A stretch of 10,024 nt of DNA from positions 1 through 10,024 of the forward strand of contig CALCPT010000026.1 in the NCBI GenBank assembly GCA_937897265.1. The letters run 5' to 3'. Within the stretch, counting starts at the first letter, position 1, and every line of letters begins with the position of its first letter. Below, one piece after another: positions 1 to 7,709 of the stretch. Both the position numbers and the translations under genes were made by a program. The notes below the pieces were generated by a model that was not told the DNA's origin, made no database searches, and saw only the letters and a list, made by a program, of their open reading frames with translations. The stretch comes from an uncultured Alcaligenaceae bacterium. Its GTDB lineage: Bacteria; Pseudomonadota; Gammaproteobacteria; Burkholderiales; Burkholderiaceae_B.

Positions 1-2402
1 GGCGACGCCAAGGCAGCCTGCCCTGTCTCATTCGGGGCTGCGTCTCCCTGACACATCAAAGGATTCAAGGCTGCGCGCACAACCTCAGGCGTGAAAGGCG
101 GTTGCCTAAAGCGCACGCCCGTTGCATCAAAAATGGCATTCGCAATTGCAGCCGTGCCGGGCACCGAAGCTGACTCACCTGCGCCAAGTGCGGGCTCGTT
201 ATGCCGAGGCATCTGCATGACTTCGATCACAGGAACTTGCCTGAAACTCAAAATCGGATACGAACCCCACTCGCGAGTGGCAACGGTATGACGCTCACGT
301 TCGGTTGGAACCTGTTCAAGCATGGCACGACTGGTGGTTTGCACCACGTTGCCATGAATTTGATGTTCAACACCAGCGGGATTAATGGTTAAGCCTGCAT
401 CGTGACCCACCACCACCCGTTTGACATGCACCTCACCGGTGCGCTTATTGACCTCAACATCGGCGATCCAGGCGGCCCACGCAGCACCAAATCCTGGCCA
501 CTTGCTATGAACGTAGCGCGCCCAAGCAATGCCCTGCCCGTGCAAAATATCGCCCTCTGCACCCTGTTGCTGTGGTTGATCATGCGTTTTCCAGCCCGCT
601 TTGGCGGCCGTCGCTTGTAATAATTCACGCGCGCGCGGATCATCGAGATACCGCAATCTGAAGGTCAGAGGATCGACCCCGGCCGCAGTCGCTAATTCAT
701 CAATATAGGATTCGTGGGCAAACGAATTGGGCATCGCCGACACGCCACGCAACCACGAGGCACGCAAAATCGGCGGCATGTCATTTACCGTCACGCGCAA
801 ATTTTGCAACGTATAAGGCGGACGCGCAGTGCGATCGCCCATCGCATACGCTTGCGCATTGGGCTCAAGCGTACGCGTCAGCAACAGTGCTAAAGTCGGT
901 GCACCGTTTGAGGGATACGAGGTTGAAAAATCATAGGCCGCAATTGAGCCGTCCTCATGCAAGCCACCGCGAACCTCCATCCATTGCGCCGCGCCCTTAG
1001 GCTCCCACAAATTTTCTTGCTCGCGCGTGAGCTGCACACGCACTGGCGCACCGACCGCACGCGCGAGCAAGACCGCATCTGCCGCCACATCGTCAGCGCC
1101 ATTACGCCCGTAACAGCCAGAGGCCTCCATCCGTACGATTTCGATCGCAGTATCTTCTAGTGCGGTTAAACGCGCCAAGTCTGCGCGCAACACATGAGGA
1201 TTTTGCGTGCCAGCCCAAACGGTTAACGCAAACGGGTCGCTCGGATCCGTTTTGAATTCAGCCACGGCACAAGATGGGCCAATCGACGCATGCATCTGAT
1301 AGGGCCAAATATAAGTTCGTGGCATCGACTGCGCAGCCTGCGCAAGCGCCTGATCCACATCGCCCTCGTCGACGAGTTGACGGGGCGTTGCGGGGTTGTT
1401 GCGCAACGCTTGCTCAACATCGGATAGGTCAGGCAAGCCAGCCCAAGGCTTCCAGTGCACACGTAGCGTGTTAGCCGCGAGCTCAGCAAATTCTTCACGC
1501 TCGGCCACCACACCAACAAAATCCCGAATCACCACCACCGCGCGAATGCCGGGGATATGCGCAATTGAGGTCTCGTCAACTGACTCAAGCAAGTTACCAA
1601 TAAAATCACCGTGATCGGCACCAGCATAGGGCGGACGGATCACTCGACCATGCAACATGCCAGGCACTCGCATATCGTGGACGAATACTAACTCGCCAGT
1701 TGCTTTTGCCGGAATATCCACGCGCGGTGATGACTGCCCGACTGTGCGATACGTTGAAGGATCTTTGACCGGCGTAGTCAATTCAAGCTTCAAATGGAGC
1801 CGCTGGCCCGCAAGTAATGTTGCGTAGCTAACGGTAAGGCTTGGACCGAGCGACGTGGCACCGGCGGCAGTCGCCTGCACGACGGTCTTGCTCGCACTCG
1901 AGGTATGAAGTTCAGTGGGATCCGTTGAGCTCGGACAGGAAACGACCCCGGCGCTGACTGTCAATTGTGTTACGGGCACTGCGAATTTAGCCGCCGCTAA
2001 TTCCAACAAATATTGCCTAGCTTGAGCCGCAGCCGCCCGAAGAGGTGCAGCGTGAATTTGAAGCGACCCACTTGCAATGGTAGGCCCTTGATTAGGGGCC
2101 GTTCCGGTGTTGCCCAACACCACATCAACCTGCTCAAGCGCCACGTCAAGCTCTTCGGCGACGATCTGCGCAAACGCAGTTTTGATTCCGGTGCCGAGAT
2201 CCACATGACCATGCAAGGCAGTCACCCGCCCGTCCGCCCAAAGCGCGAGCAAAATTTCGACCCCTTCAGCAGGGTTGCCCGGCACAGCCGCCGGCTGGCC
2301 AGGCGCAGGAGGGTTAGCAGGTGGCGGATCACGCACCACCAACAATACGCCAGTTGCGGTTAAAAAATCTGCGCGAGTTCGCAAAGAACTAGGGTGCGTC
2401 AT
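1..2402 (-). CDS. Molybdopterin-binding subunit of a xanthine-dehydrogenase-family hydroxylase (NicB/IorB type), 3' end cut by window
   Basis: This is the catalytic large subunit of a molybdenum hydroxylase, which would insert a water-derived OH into an N-heterocycle or related substrate. The frame is open from ATG at 2402 to the window edge, giving 800 residues with no stop. The domain order is the permuted one of isoquinoline 1-oxidoreductase beta and nicotinate dehydrogenase B: a cofactor-binding segment comes first (residues 66-87, HVDLGTGIKTAFAQIV...), then an aldehyde oxidase a/b hammerhead (about 228-310), then the main cofactor domain with GCYGRNGADDV at 429-439. Near the end GAGES at 740-744 matches the conserved GxGE loop whose Glu (E743) is the general base in this superfamily. 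The start overlaps the [2Fe-2S] gene by 14 bp and has AGGG 6 nt upstream, so the two are probably translated together. No CXXCH haem motif is seen in the visible part; NicB homologues can carry cytochrome c domains after this point, which cannot be judged here. Substrate unknown; nicotinate or a related azaarene acid is the best guess. Confidence 0.9.
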   Translation of the reverse strand, partial: MTHPSSLRTRADFLTATGVLLVVRDPPPANPPAPGQPAAVPGNPAEGVEILLALWADGRVTALHGHVDLGTGIKTAFAQIVAEELDVALEQVDVVLGNTGTAPNQGPTIASGSLQIHAAPLRAAAAQARQYLLELAAAKFAVPVTQLTVSAGVVSCPSSTDPTELHTSSASKTVVQATAAGATSLGPSLTVSYATLLAGQRLHLKLELTTPVKDPSTYRTVGQSSPRVDIPAKATGELVFVHDMRVPGMLHGRVIRPPYAGADHGDFIGNLLESVDETSIAHIPGIRAVVVIRDFVGVVAEREEFAELAANTLRVHWKPWAGLPDLSDVEQALRNNPATPRQLVDEGDVDQALAQAAQSMPRTYIWPYQMHASIGPSCAVAEFKTDPSDPFALTVWAGTQNPHVLRADLARLTALEDTAIEIVRMEASGCYGRNGADDVAADAVLLARAVGAPVRVQLTREQENLWEPKGAAQWMEVRGGLHEDGSIAAYDFSTSYPSNGAPTLALLLTRTLEPNAQAYAMGDRTARPPYTLQNLRVTVNDMPPILRASWLRGVSAMPNSFAHESYIDELATAAGVDPLTFRLRYLDDPRARELLQATAAKAGWKTHDQPQQQGAEGDILHGQGIAWARYVHSKWPGFGAAWAAWIADVEVNKRTGEVHVKRVVVGHDAGLTINPAGVEHQIHGNVVQTTSRAMLEQVPTERERHTVATREWGSYPILSFRQVPVIEVMQMPRHNEPALGAGESASVPGTAAIANAIFDATGVRFRQPPFTPEVVRAALNPLMCQGDAAPNETGQAALAS

Positions 2403-2892
2403 GACTTGCCCTGCGAGGGGTTTGCATCAACACGGCTGCACGCTTCACCGCTCGAATGATTTCAACGTGAGTGCCGCAGCGACAAAAATTACCCGATAAG
2501 GCACTACGAATTTCGTCCTCAGTCGGGTCGGGAGTATGACTCAATAAAGACACTGTCATCACAATCATTCCGTTTAGACAATACCCACACTGCGCGGCTT
2601 GCTCATCGATAAAAGCCTGTTGCACGGGATGCAACCGCGACCCCGAGCCTAAGCCTTCGAGCGTTGTAATGGCACGACCTTGGACGCCTTGTGCAGGCAC
2701 CACGCACGAGCGCGCAGCCACCCCATCAATGAGCACGGTGCAAGCGCCGCATTGGCCTAAACCACAACCATATTTTGGACCATTCAACGCAAGGTCATTA
2801 CGCAACACGTGCATTAACGACACATTTTCCGACAGCTGTAAGTCATGTTGCTGGTCATTAACACGCAAGGTACAGGGTGACGAAGTGCTCAT
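2389..2892 (-). CDS. [2Fe-2S]-binding small subunit of the molybdenum hydroxylase (NicA/IorA type)
   Basis: This small subunit carries electrons from the molybdenum site of the downstream partner through two [2Fe-2S] clusters. From ATG at 2892 it is 167 residues, the usual size for the family. The N-terminal plant-ferredoxin-like domain has the cluster ligands C43, C48, C51 and C63 (CGLGQCGAC then a distant Cys). The C-terminal helical domain has C102, C105, C137 and C139 (QCGYCLNG and CRCG), so all eight ligands are present. A TTG codon directly before the ATG could extend it by one residue, but AAGG at 2899-2902 sits 6 nt from the ATG and only 3 from the TTG, so ATG is preferred. It starts 8 nt after the stop of the ATPase fusion and its last codons overlap the molybdopterin subunit gene. 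No FAD-binding subunit gene lies beside it, as in NicAB and IorAB. No signal peptide is seen. Confidence 0.95.
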   Translation of the reverse strand: MSTSSPCTLRVNDQQHDLQLSENVSLMHVLRNDLALNGPKYGCGLGQCGACTVLIDGVAARSCVVPAQGVQGRAITTLEGLGSGSRLHPVQQAFIDEQAAQCGYCLNGMIVMTVSLLSHTPDPTEDEIRSALSGNFCRCGTHVEIIRAVKRAAVLMQTPRRASHDAP

Positions 2893-2898
2893 CAAAGA

Positions 2899-2902
2899 CC
2901 TT
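2899..2902 (-). promoter_or_regulatory. Ribosome binding site of the [2Fe-2S] subunit gene
   Basis: AAGG on the minus strand lies 6 nt before the ATG at 2892 and overlaps the TAA stop of the upstream ATPase fusion (2903-2901). It decides in favour of ATG over the adjacent in-frame TTG and suggests that ribosomes finishing the ATPase gene reinitiate here. Confidence 0.6.
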
Positions 2903-4535
2903 AGACGCTTAAATAAGTTTGACGCACGTGCTCATTGGCATCGAGCTCGGCCATCGTGCCGCTAAAACGGATTTGCCCTTTTTCAAGCACATAGGCGCGG
3001 TCGCACACCAAGCGTGCGAAGTGCAAATTTTGCTCAGACAGCAAAATACTGACTCCTTGTTTCTTAAGCTCAAGAATCATCTGCACCATTTGCTCGACAA
3101 TCACAGGTGCCACCCCCTCAGAGGGCTCATCGAGCAACACCAAATAGGGATTACCCATCAGACTGCGCGCCACTGTCAGCATCTGCTGTTCACCACCGCT
3201 CATCTGCCCGCCTGGGCGTCTAGGCATCTCGCCAAGGTTCGGAAACAGCGTAAACAGTTGCTGCACGGTCCAGGTCGGCGCTGGCGAGCCATCGGGCCAC
3301 AAGCGAGGCTTCTGCCGCCCGACTTCCAGGTTCTCTAAGACGGTTAAGTCGGTAAAAATTCGCCGATCCTCAGGTACGTACCCTAACCCACTTGCCGCAA
3401 TACGGTGCGCCGCATCTTTTGAGATATCACGCCCCATAAAGCGCACGTCACCACTACGTTTTTCAAGCAGGCCCATCAACGCTTTCATGGTGGTTGACTT
3501 ACCCGCCCCATTGCGTCCCATCAGCGCCACGACTTCACCGCGCTTCACTTCAACGTTCACGTCGTACAAAATCTGAGCGGCGCCATACCAGGCCCGCAAC
3601 GTTTGCACAGACAAAAGGGGTTCGATTTGATCACGCGAACTGACGTCTTTACGAGAGTCTTGAACAATCTGAACCTCGAGCAACCCTGTCTGAGCGTCCT
3701 CGATAGCCCGAGTTTCGGACATTCCTTTGTTTGGCTCATTTGCTGCCTGAGCTTTGACTATCGAGACCACAGCAGCTGCCTCATCTTCAAACGTCGCACC
3801 AGAGCCAAAGTACACCTCTTGCACCTTGGCATCTTTACGAATGTCGTCAGCCTTTCCTTGCGCGATCAGTCTTCCGCGCGCCAAAACAATCATGCGATCG
3901 GCGTGAGCAAACACCACATCCATGCTGTGCTCAGTAAAGAGCACAGCGATTTGTTGCTTAAGCACTAATTTTTTCGTCAACGTCATTAACGCGTTGCGTT
4001 CTTTGGGTGCCATACCCGCGGTGGGCTCATCCATCAATAACAGTCGCGGACGATTGGCCAACGCGATCGCCAGTTCGACACGCTTTACATCGCTATAGGC
4101 CAACGCGCTGCAAGGACGATCTGCTTGCGACGCCATACCAACTTGCTCAAGCAGCTCAAGCGCTCGGGCACGTTCATGTTCGCGAGCAGCTTTGACAAAC
4201 GAAAATACCTCTCCCGCATGAGAGAGCAAGGCCATCTGCACATTTTCAATCACTGTTAACGAAGAAAACGTTTCGGCGATCTGAAACGTGCGACCCACCC
4301 CTAAGCGCCAGATGTCGCGTGGTGCAAGACCAACTAACTCTTGTCCGGCAAAACGGATTGATCCGCGATCCGCCCGCAATTGACCGTTGACCATATTGAA
4401 AGTGGTGGACTTGCCGGCGCCATTCGGACCGATCAGGGCTAACAACTCGCCGGGCTCAAGCTCAAACGAAATTCCATCAACAGCCTTCACACCGCCAAAG
4501 GACTTGCCTAAGTCTTTCACTACCAACAGACTCAT
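2901..4535 (-). CDS. Fused branched-chain amino acid-type ABC transporter ATPases (LivG-LivF fusion)
   Basis: This cytoplasmic protein of 544 residues supplies both ATPase halves of a HAAT-family importer. The LivG-like half (about 1-244) has Walker A GPNGAGKST at 36-44, Q-loop Q85, a signature-like LAYSD at 145-149, Walker B LLLMDEP at 165-171 and H-loop H203. The LivF-like half (about 306-544) has Walker A GRNGAGKST at 340-348, the DRRIF segment at 390-394, signature MSGGEQQ at 445-451, Walker B VLLDEP at 466-471, and SEQN with Q502 in place of the H-loop His, which is usual for LivF. Between them lies a linker of about 60 residues (245-305) rich in Ala, Glu, Asp and Gln. Two separate proteins of about 250 and 235 residues are the norm, so this is an in-frame fusion. 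The first signature has Ser148 where Gly is expected. The ATG overlaps the stop of the permease fusion in ATGA, and AAGGGG lies 5 nt upstream. Confidence 0.95.
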   Translation of the reverse strand: MSLLVVKDLGKSFGGVKAVDGISFELEPGELLALIGPNGAGKSTTFNMVNGQLRADRGSIRFAGQELVGLAPRDIWRLGVGRTFQIAETFSSLTVIENVQMALLSHAGEVFSFVKAAREHERARALELLEQVGMASQADRPCSALAYSDVKRVELAIALANRPRLLLMDEPTAGMAPKERNALMTLTKKLVLKQQIAVLFTEHSMDVVFAHADRMIVLARGRLIAQGKADDIRKDAKVQEVYFGSGATFEDEAAAVVSIVKAQAANEPNKGMSETRAIEDAQTGLLEVQIVQDSRKDVSSRDQIEPLLSVQTLRAWYGAAQILYDVNVEVKRGEVVALMGRNGAGKSTTMKALMGLLEKRSGDVRFMGRDISKDAAHRIAASGLGYVPEDRRIFTDLTVLENLEVGRQKPRLWPDGSPAPTWTVQQLFTLFPNLGEMPRRPGGQMSGGEQQMLTVARSLMGNPYLVLLDEPSEGVAPVIVEQMVQMILELKKQGVSILLSEQNLHFARLVCDRAYVLEKGQIRFSGTMAELDANEHVRQTYLSV

Positions 4536-6424
4536 GTTTGCCCCTTGCCCGTTACACGCAAACTCATACGGCGTACAAAGCCCGCAATCCCTTCAGGAAA
4601 CAACAATACCAATAACAAAATAATGCCACCTAGCATCGCGCGCCAATATTCAGTGTTACGCGCGATGACATCATGTAACCACGTGAAACTCACTGCTCCC
4701 ACGATGGGGCCTGCCAAGGTTTGTATACCACCCAGTAAGACCATCACTAAGCCATCCACCGAGCGACTCACATGCAACGTCTCAGGCGAGATGCTGCCCT
4801 TAGAAAAAGCGAAAAGCGCACCGGCCACCCCTGAAAAGACACCAGCGATCACAAAAGCAACCCATTGCACCCGTTTGACGTTGATGCCAATGGCATCAGC
4901 ACGCATCGGAGAATCTCGACCCGCGCGCATGGCGTATCCCAAAGGCGCGTATAACATCCGTCGCAATAACCAAACGCTTAAAACAACGCATGAGAGTGTC
5001 AAAAAATAATAATTTTTTTTGTCAGCCAGCCATGCCGCTGGCCACACACCCGTCAACCCGTTGCTGCCACCGGTGAAAGCATCCCACTGAAACACCACGG
5101 CCCAGGTGATTTGCGCGAACGCCAAGGTCAACATCGCCAAATAGACACCCGATAAACGCACACTAAACCAACCAAATAGCAACGCTCCCAAGCCCGCAAC
5201 AAGAGGTGCCAGCAGCAGCGCAAGCTCCATGGGCAACCCAAGTGTTTTAAACAAGAGCGCGGCGCCATACGCGCCCAAACCAAAATAGGCTGCATGCCCA
5301 AACGAATGCATGCCGGCCGGCCCCATAATGAAGTGCAAGCTGGTCGCAAACAACACCGCCACCAACAAATCGATGCTCAGCACCGTGAAATAAGGTGATG
5401 ACGAGGTGAGCCACGGTAGCAGCACCAACAAGGCGACTGCCACTAGCTGCAAGGTGGTCGTCATACGTGTGGGTGCAGTCAGGGGGGCTTCGATATGGCC
5501 AGCATGGCGTGAGAGCGGTTGTGGTTTACCCAACAATCCCCAGGGACGCAACACCAACACAACGGCCATCACCAAAAATTCAACCACTAGAGTGAATTTT
5601 GAAAAAGAGATCGAAGTACCAAAAATATTGACGACACCCAACCAGATGCAAATGGCTTTTAATTCGGCGATTAACAGTGCCGCCACAAAAGCACCGGGGA
5701 TAGAGCCCATCCCACCTACCACCACCACAACGAACGCGGCGCCAATCGTGTTGAGATCCATTTCAAGGCTCGCCGGTTCACGTGGTAGTTGCAAGGCACC
5801 GCCCAAACCCGCTAATAAAGCACCCAGCGCAAACACACTGGTAAATAGCCAAGCCTGATTCACCCCAAGCGCGGCCACCATGTCGCGATCTTGCGTTGCG
5901 GCGCGGATAAAGGTGCCCCAGCGGGTGCGCGTCAGAAGCAGCCATAACAAACCAAGTAAGACGGGGCCAACCACGATTAAAAATAAATCGTAGGCAGGAA
6001 AACTACGCCCCAAAATCTGCACCGCCGCTTTCAAACCCGGGGCGCGTGGTCCGAGAAGCTCTTCTGGGCCCCACAGCCACAACACCGCATCTTTAAACAC
6101 CAAAACCAAAGCGAAAGTCGCCAACAATTGAAATAATTCTGGCGCACGATAAATGCGGCGCATCAAGGTGATTTCGACCACAGCACCAAGCACACCCACT
6201 AATAAAGCAGCACACAGTAGGGCCGGCCAAAAGCCCAGTGTGTCAGCAAAACGAGTGACCAAGGTGTAGGCGAGATAGATACCCACCATAAAAAACGAAC
6301 CGTGAGCAAAGTTCACGATTCGTGTCACACCAAAAATGAGCGACAGTCCGGCCGAAACTAAAAAGAGCGACGAGGCCCCGGCCAGACCGTTGAGCAACTG
6401 AACAACAAAACCAGATAAATCCAT
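4532..6424 (-). CDS. Fused branched-chain amino acid-type ABC transporter permeases (LivH-LivM fusion)
   Basis: This inner-membrane protein of 630 residues contains both permease halves of the importer. The LivH-like half (about 1-300) shows GVTRIVNFAHGSFFMVGIY near residues 32-50 and the cytoplasmic coupling region around RAATQDRDMVAALGVN (about 174-189), followed by hydrophobic segments with GAAFVVVVVGGMGSIPGAF. The LivM-like half (about 325-630) shows GPAGMHSFGHAAYFGLGAYG (about 368-387), the coupling region RAGRDSPMRADAIGINVKRV (about 500-519) and VMVLLGGIQTLAGPIVGA. A short hydrophilic linker (about 300-324) joins them. The halves are normally separate proteins of about 290 and 300-400 residues. 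A TTG at 6427 precedes the ATG at 6424 directly; ATG is preferred although no strong ribosome binding site is visible. The gene follows the binding-protein stop by 24 nt and overlaps the ATPase fusion by 4 bp, so all transporter parts are co-transcribed. Confidence 0.95.
   Translation of the reverse strand: MDLSGFVVQLLNGLAGASSLFLVSAGLSLIFGVTRIVNFAHGSFFMVGIYLAYTLVTRFADTLGFWPALLCAALLVGVLGAVVEITLMRRIYRAPELFQLLATFALVLVFKDAVLWLWGPEELLGPRAPGLKAAVQILGRSFPAYDLFLIVVGPVLLGLLWLLLTRTRWGTFIRAATQDRDMVAALGVNQAWLFTSVFALGALLAGLGGALQLPREPASLEMDLNTIGAAFVVVVVGGMGSIPGAFVAALLIAELKAICIWLGVVNIFGTSISFSKFTLVVEFLVMAVVLVLRPWGLLGKPQPLSRHAGHIEAPLTAPTRMTTTLQLVAVALLVLLPWLTSSSPYFTVLSIDLLVAVLFATSLHFIMGPAGMHSFGHAAYFGLGAYGAALLFKTLGLPMELALLLAPLVAGLGALLFGWFSVRLSGVYLAMLTLAFAQITWAVVFQWDAFTGGSNGLTGVWPAAWLADKKNYYFLTLSCVVLSVWLLRRMLYAPLGYAMRAGRDSPMRADAIGINVKRVQWVAFVIAGVFSGVAGALFAFSKGSISPETLHVSRSVDGLVMVLLGGIQTLAGPIVGAVSFTWLHDVIARNTEYWRAMLGGIILLLVLLFPEGIAGFVRRMSLRVTGKGQT
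4541..4546 (-). promoter_or_regulatory. Ribosome binding site of the LivG-LivF fusion gene
   Basis: AAGGGG on the minus strand sits 5 nt before the ATG at 4535, inside the end of the permease coding sequence. It supports the ATGA-overlap start rather than any later ATG. Confidence 0.65.
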
Positions 6425-6448
6425 CAATCGCTCATTTCAATCAAAAGA

Positions 6449-7663
6449 CTATTGCGCAGGTCGCAATTTTTTAACCTCTTCGGCTGAGGGTAAGAATTTC
6501 GCGCCATCCAAGAAACGAAAATCGACCATCACACCTTTGCCACCCTCATTCTTGGTGCGACCAACATAACTACCCATCGTGGACTGATGATCTTCAGGTC
6601 GGTAGGTAATGGCACCAAAGGGGGTCATCAGATTCAACCCAGTGAACGCAGAGATCAGCTTTTCTGTCTCTGTGCTTTGAGCTTTTTTGATACCGGCGGC
6701 AAGCGACATGATCGAGCTATAGCCCACCACAGAACCTAGACGCGGATAGTCTTTGAACTTATCTTGATACGCTTTCAAGAACGCCTCATGCTCTGGCGTC
6801 TTAATGCCATACCAAGGGTAGCCGGTGACTAGCCAACCGTTGGGCGTTTCGTCTTTGAGTGGATCAAGGTATTCAGGTTCACCCGTTAGTAAGCTCACCA
6901 CTTCGCGGTCTTTAAACAGGCCGCGGGTGTTACCTTCGCGCACAAACTTAGACAAGTCTGCTCCAAACAACACGTTAAAGATCGCATCAGGTTTGGCATC
7001 GGCCAAAGCTTGCACGACGCTACCAGCATCTAGCTTGCCTAAAGGTGGCGCTTGCTCGGCCACAAATTCAACATCAGGTTGTGCGGCCTTGAGTAGCGCT
7101 TTGAAACTTGCCACTGCTGATTGACCGTATTCATAATTGGGATAAACAATCGCCCAGCGCTTTTTTTTCATTGCCACCGCGTCTGGCACAAGCATTGCCA
7201 CCTGCATGTAGGTTGAGGTGCGCAGACGGAACGTATAGCGATTACCGTTTTGCCAGACAATCTTATCAGTCAAGGGCTCGCTAGCTAAAAAGAAGACTTT
7301 CTTTTGCTTCGCAAAGTCAGTTAACGCCAGACCGATGTGCGACAAGAACGACCCAGTCAACACATCCACTTGATCGCGCGAAACCAACTCTTCAGCCACC
7401 CGTACGGCGTCCCCGGGATTGGCATTATCGTCACGCGTGATGAGCTCAACTTTTTTACCATTCAAACCGCCACCCGCATTGATCTGCTCAATGGCGAGTT
7501 CCATACCTTTTTTGTAGGGCTCAAGAAAAGCGGGCTGGGCTTTGTAGCTGTTGATCTCGCCGATTTTGATGACGCCCTGCGCCAGTACACTTGTTGAGGC
7601 ACTTAACAGCGCCACTGTTGCGACGCTGAGTTTTGCGAGAATACTGAGTCGATTCTGTTTCAC
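6449..7663 (-). CDS. Periplasmic substrate-binding protein of a HAAT-type ABC transporter (LivK/AmiC-like)
   Basis: This protein binds the substrate in the periplasm and delivers it to the LivHM/LivGF importer encoded next to it. It has 404 residues. A clear signal peptide has Lys/Arg at the N-terminus, a hydrophobic core (about 11-25) and a likely cut after VLA near residue 28. The mature part has the type I periplasmic-binding (Peripla_BP_6) pattern: VIKIGEINSYKAQPAFLEP at the start, GMELAIEQINAGGGLNGKKVEL near 53-74, DNANPGDAVRVAEEL, and YPNYEYGQSAVASF at the start of the second lobe. It contains no cysteine, so it lacks the disulfide of E. coli LivJ/LivK. The start is GTG at 7663, supported by GGAG 6 nt upstream. 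Family members near aromatic or heterocycle catabolic genes often bind carboxylated rings; here a nicotinate-like acid is inferred from context only. Confidence 0.93.
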   Translation of the reverse strand: MKQNRLSILAKLSVATVALLSASTSVLAQGVIKIGEINSYKAQPAFLEPYKKGMELAIEQINAGGGLNGKKVELITRDDNANPGDAVRVAEELVSRDQVDVLTGSFLSHIGLALTDFAKQKKVFFLASEPLTDKIVWQNGNRYTFRLRTSTYMQVAMLVPDAVAMKKKRWAIVYPNYEYGQSAVASFKALLKAAQPDVEFVAEQAPPLGKLDAGSVVQALADAKPDAIFNVLFGADLSKFVREGNTRGLFKDREVVSLLTGEPEYLDPLKDETPNGWLVTGYPWYGIKTPEHEAFLKAYQDKFKDYPRLGSVVGYSSIMSLAAGIKKAQSTETEKLISAFTGLNLMTPFGAITYRPEDHQSTMGSYVGRTKNEGGKGVMVDFRFLDGAKFLPSAEEVKKLRPAQ

Positions 7664-7709
7664 TTTTTTCTCCGGTTTAAAGGCCTGATACCCTGACTAC
7701 CAAATACGT
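7664..7709. other. 46-bp spacer, the largest intergenic gap in the window
   Basis: It separates the AA_synth gene stop from the binding-protein start and holds the ribosome binding site of the latter. I see no convincing promoter or terminator hairpin in it; it contains an AGGCCT palindrome and a short AT-rich TTTAAA but no run of T after a stem. Confidence 0.6.
7670..7675 (-). promoter_or_regulatory. Ribosome binding site of the substrate-binding protein gene
   Basis: CCGGAG on the minus strand, then six A residues, then GTG at 7663. This is the strongest ribosome binding site in the window and fixes the non-ATG start, which fits the high copy number usually needed for binding proteins. Confidence 0.75.

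Noticed and set aside
2013..2363. Plus-strand open frame of 116 codons
   Set aside because: It is antisense to the molybdopterin subunit, whose minus-strand frame shows strong family motifs across the same bases; the plus-strand product has no recognisable feature.
4990..5025. AT-rich tract with an eight-base A run that looks like a terminator or promoter
   Set aside because: It lies inside the permease fusion and encodes a normal DKKNYYF stretch; the two sides are not inverted repeats and the frame stays intact.
4545..5858. Long plus-strand open frames (154 and 150 codons) opposite the permease gene
   Set aside because: Their products are Thr/Asn/Pro-rich with no domain, as expected from reading the reverse of hydrophobic codons.
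6424..6435. Tiny reading frame ATG AGC GAT TGA whose stop overlaps the permease ATG as TGATG
   Set aside because: No ribosome binding site is visible before it and three codons can occur by chance; leader-peptide control is not supported.
7155..7175. Run of eight T on the plus strand after a GC-rich stretch, resembling a terminator
   Set aside because: On the coding strand it is A-rich and encodes consecutive lysines (MKKKRW) in the binding protein; no stem precedes it in the transcribed direction.
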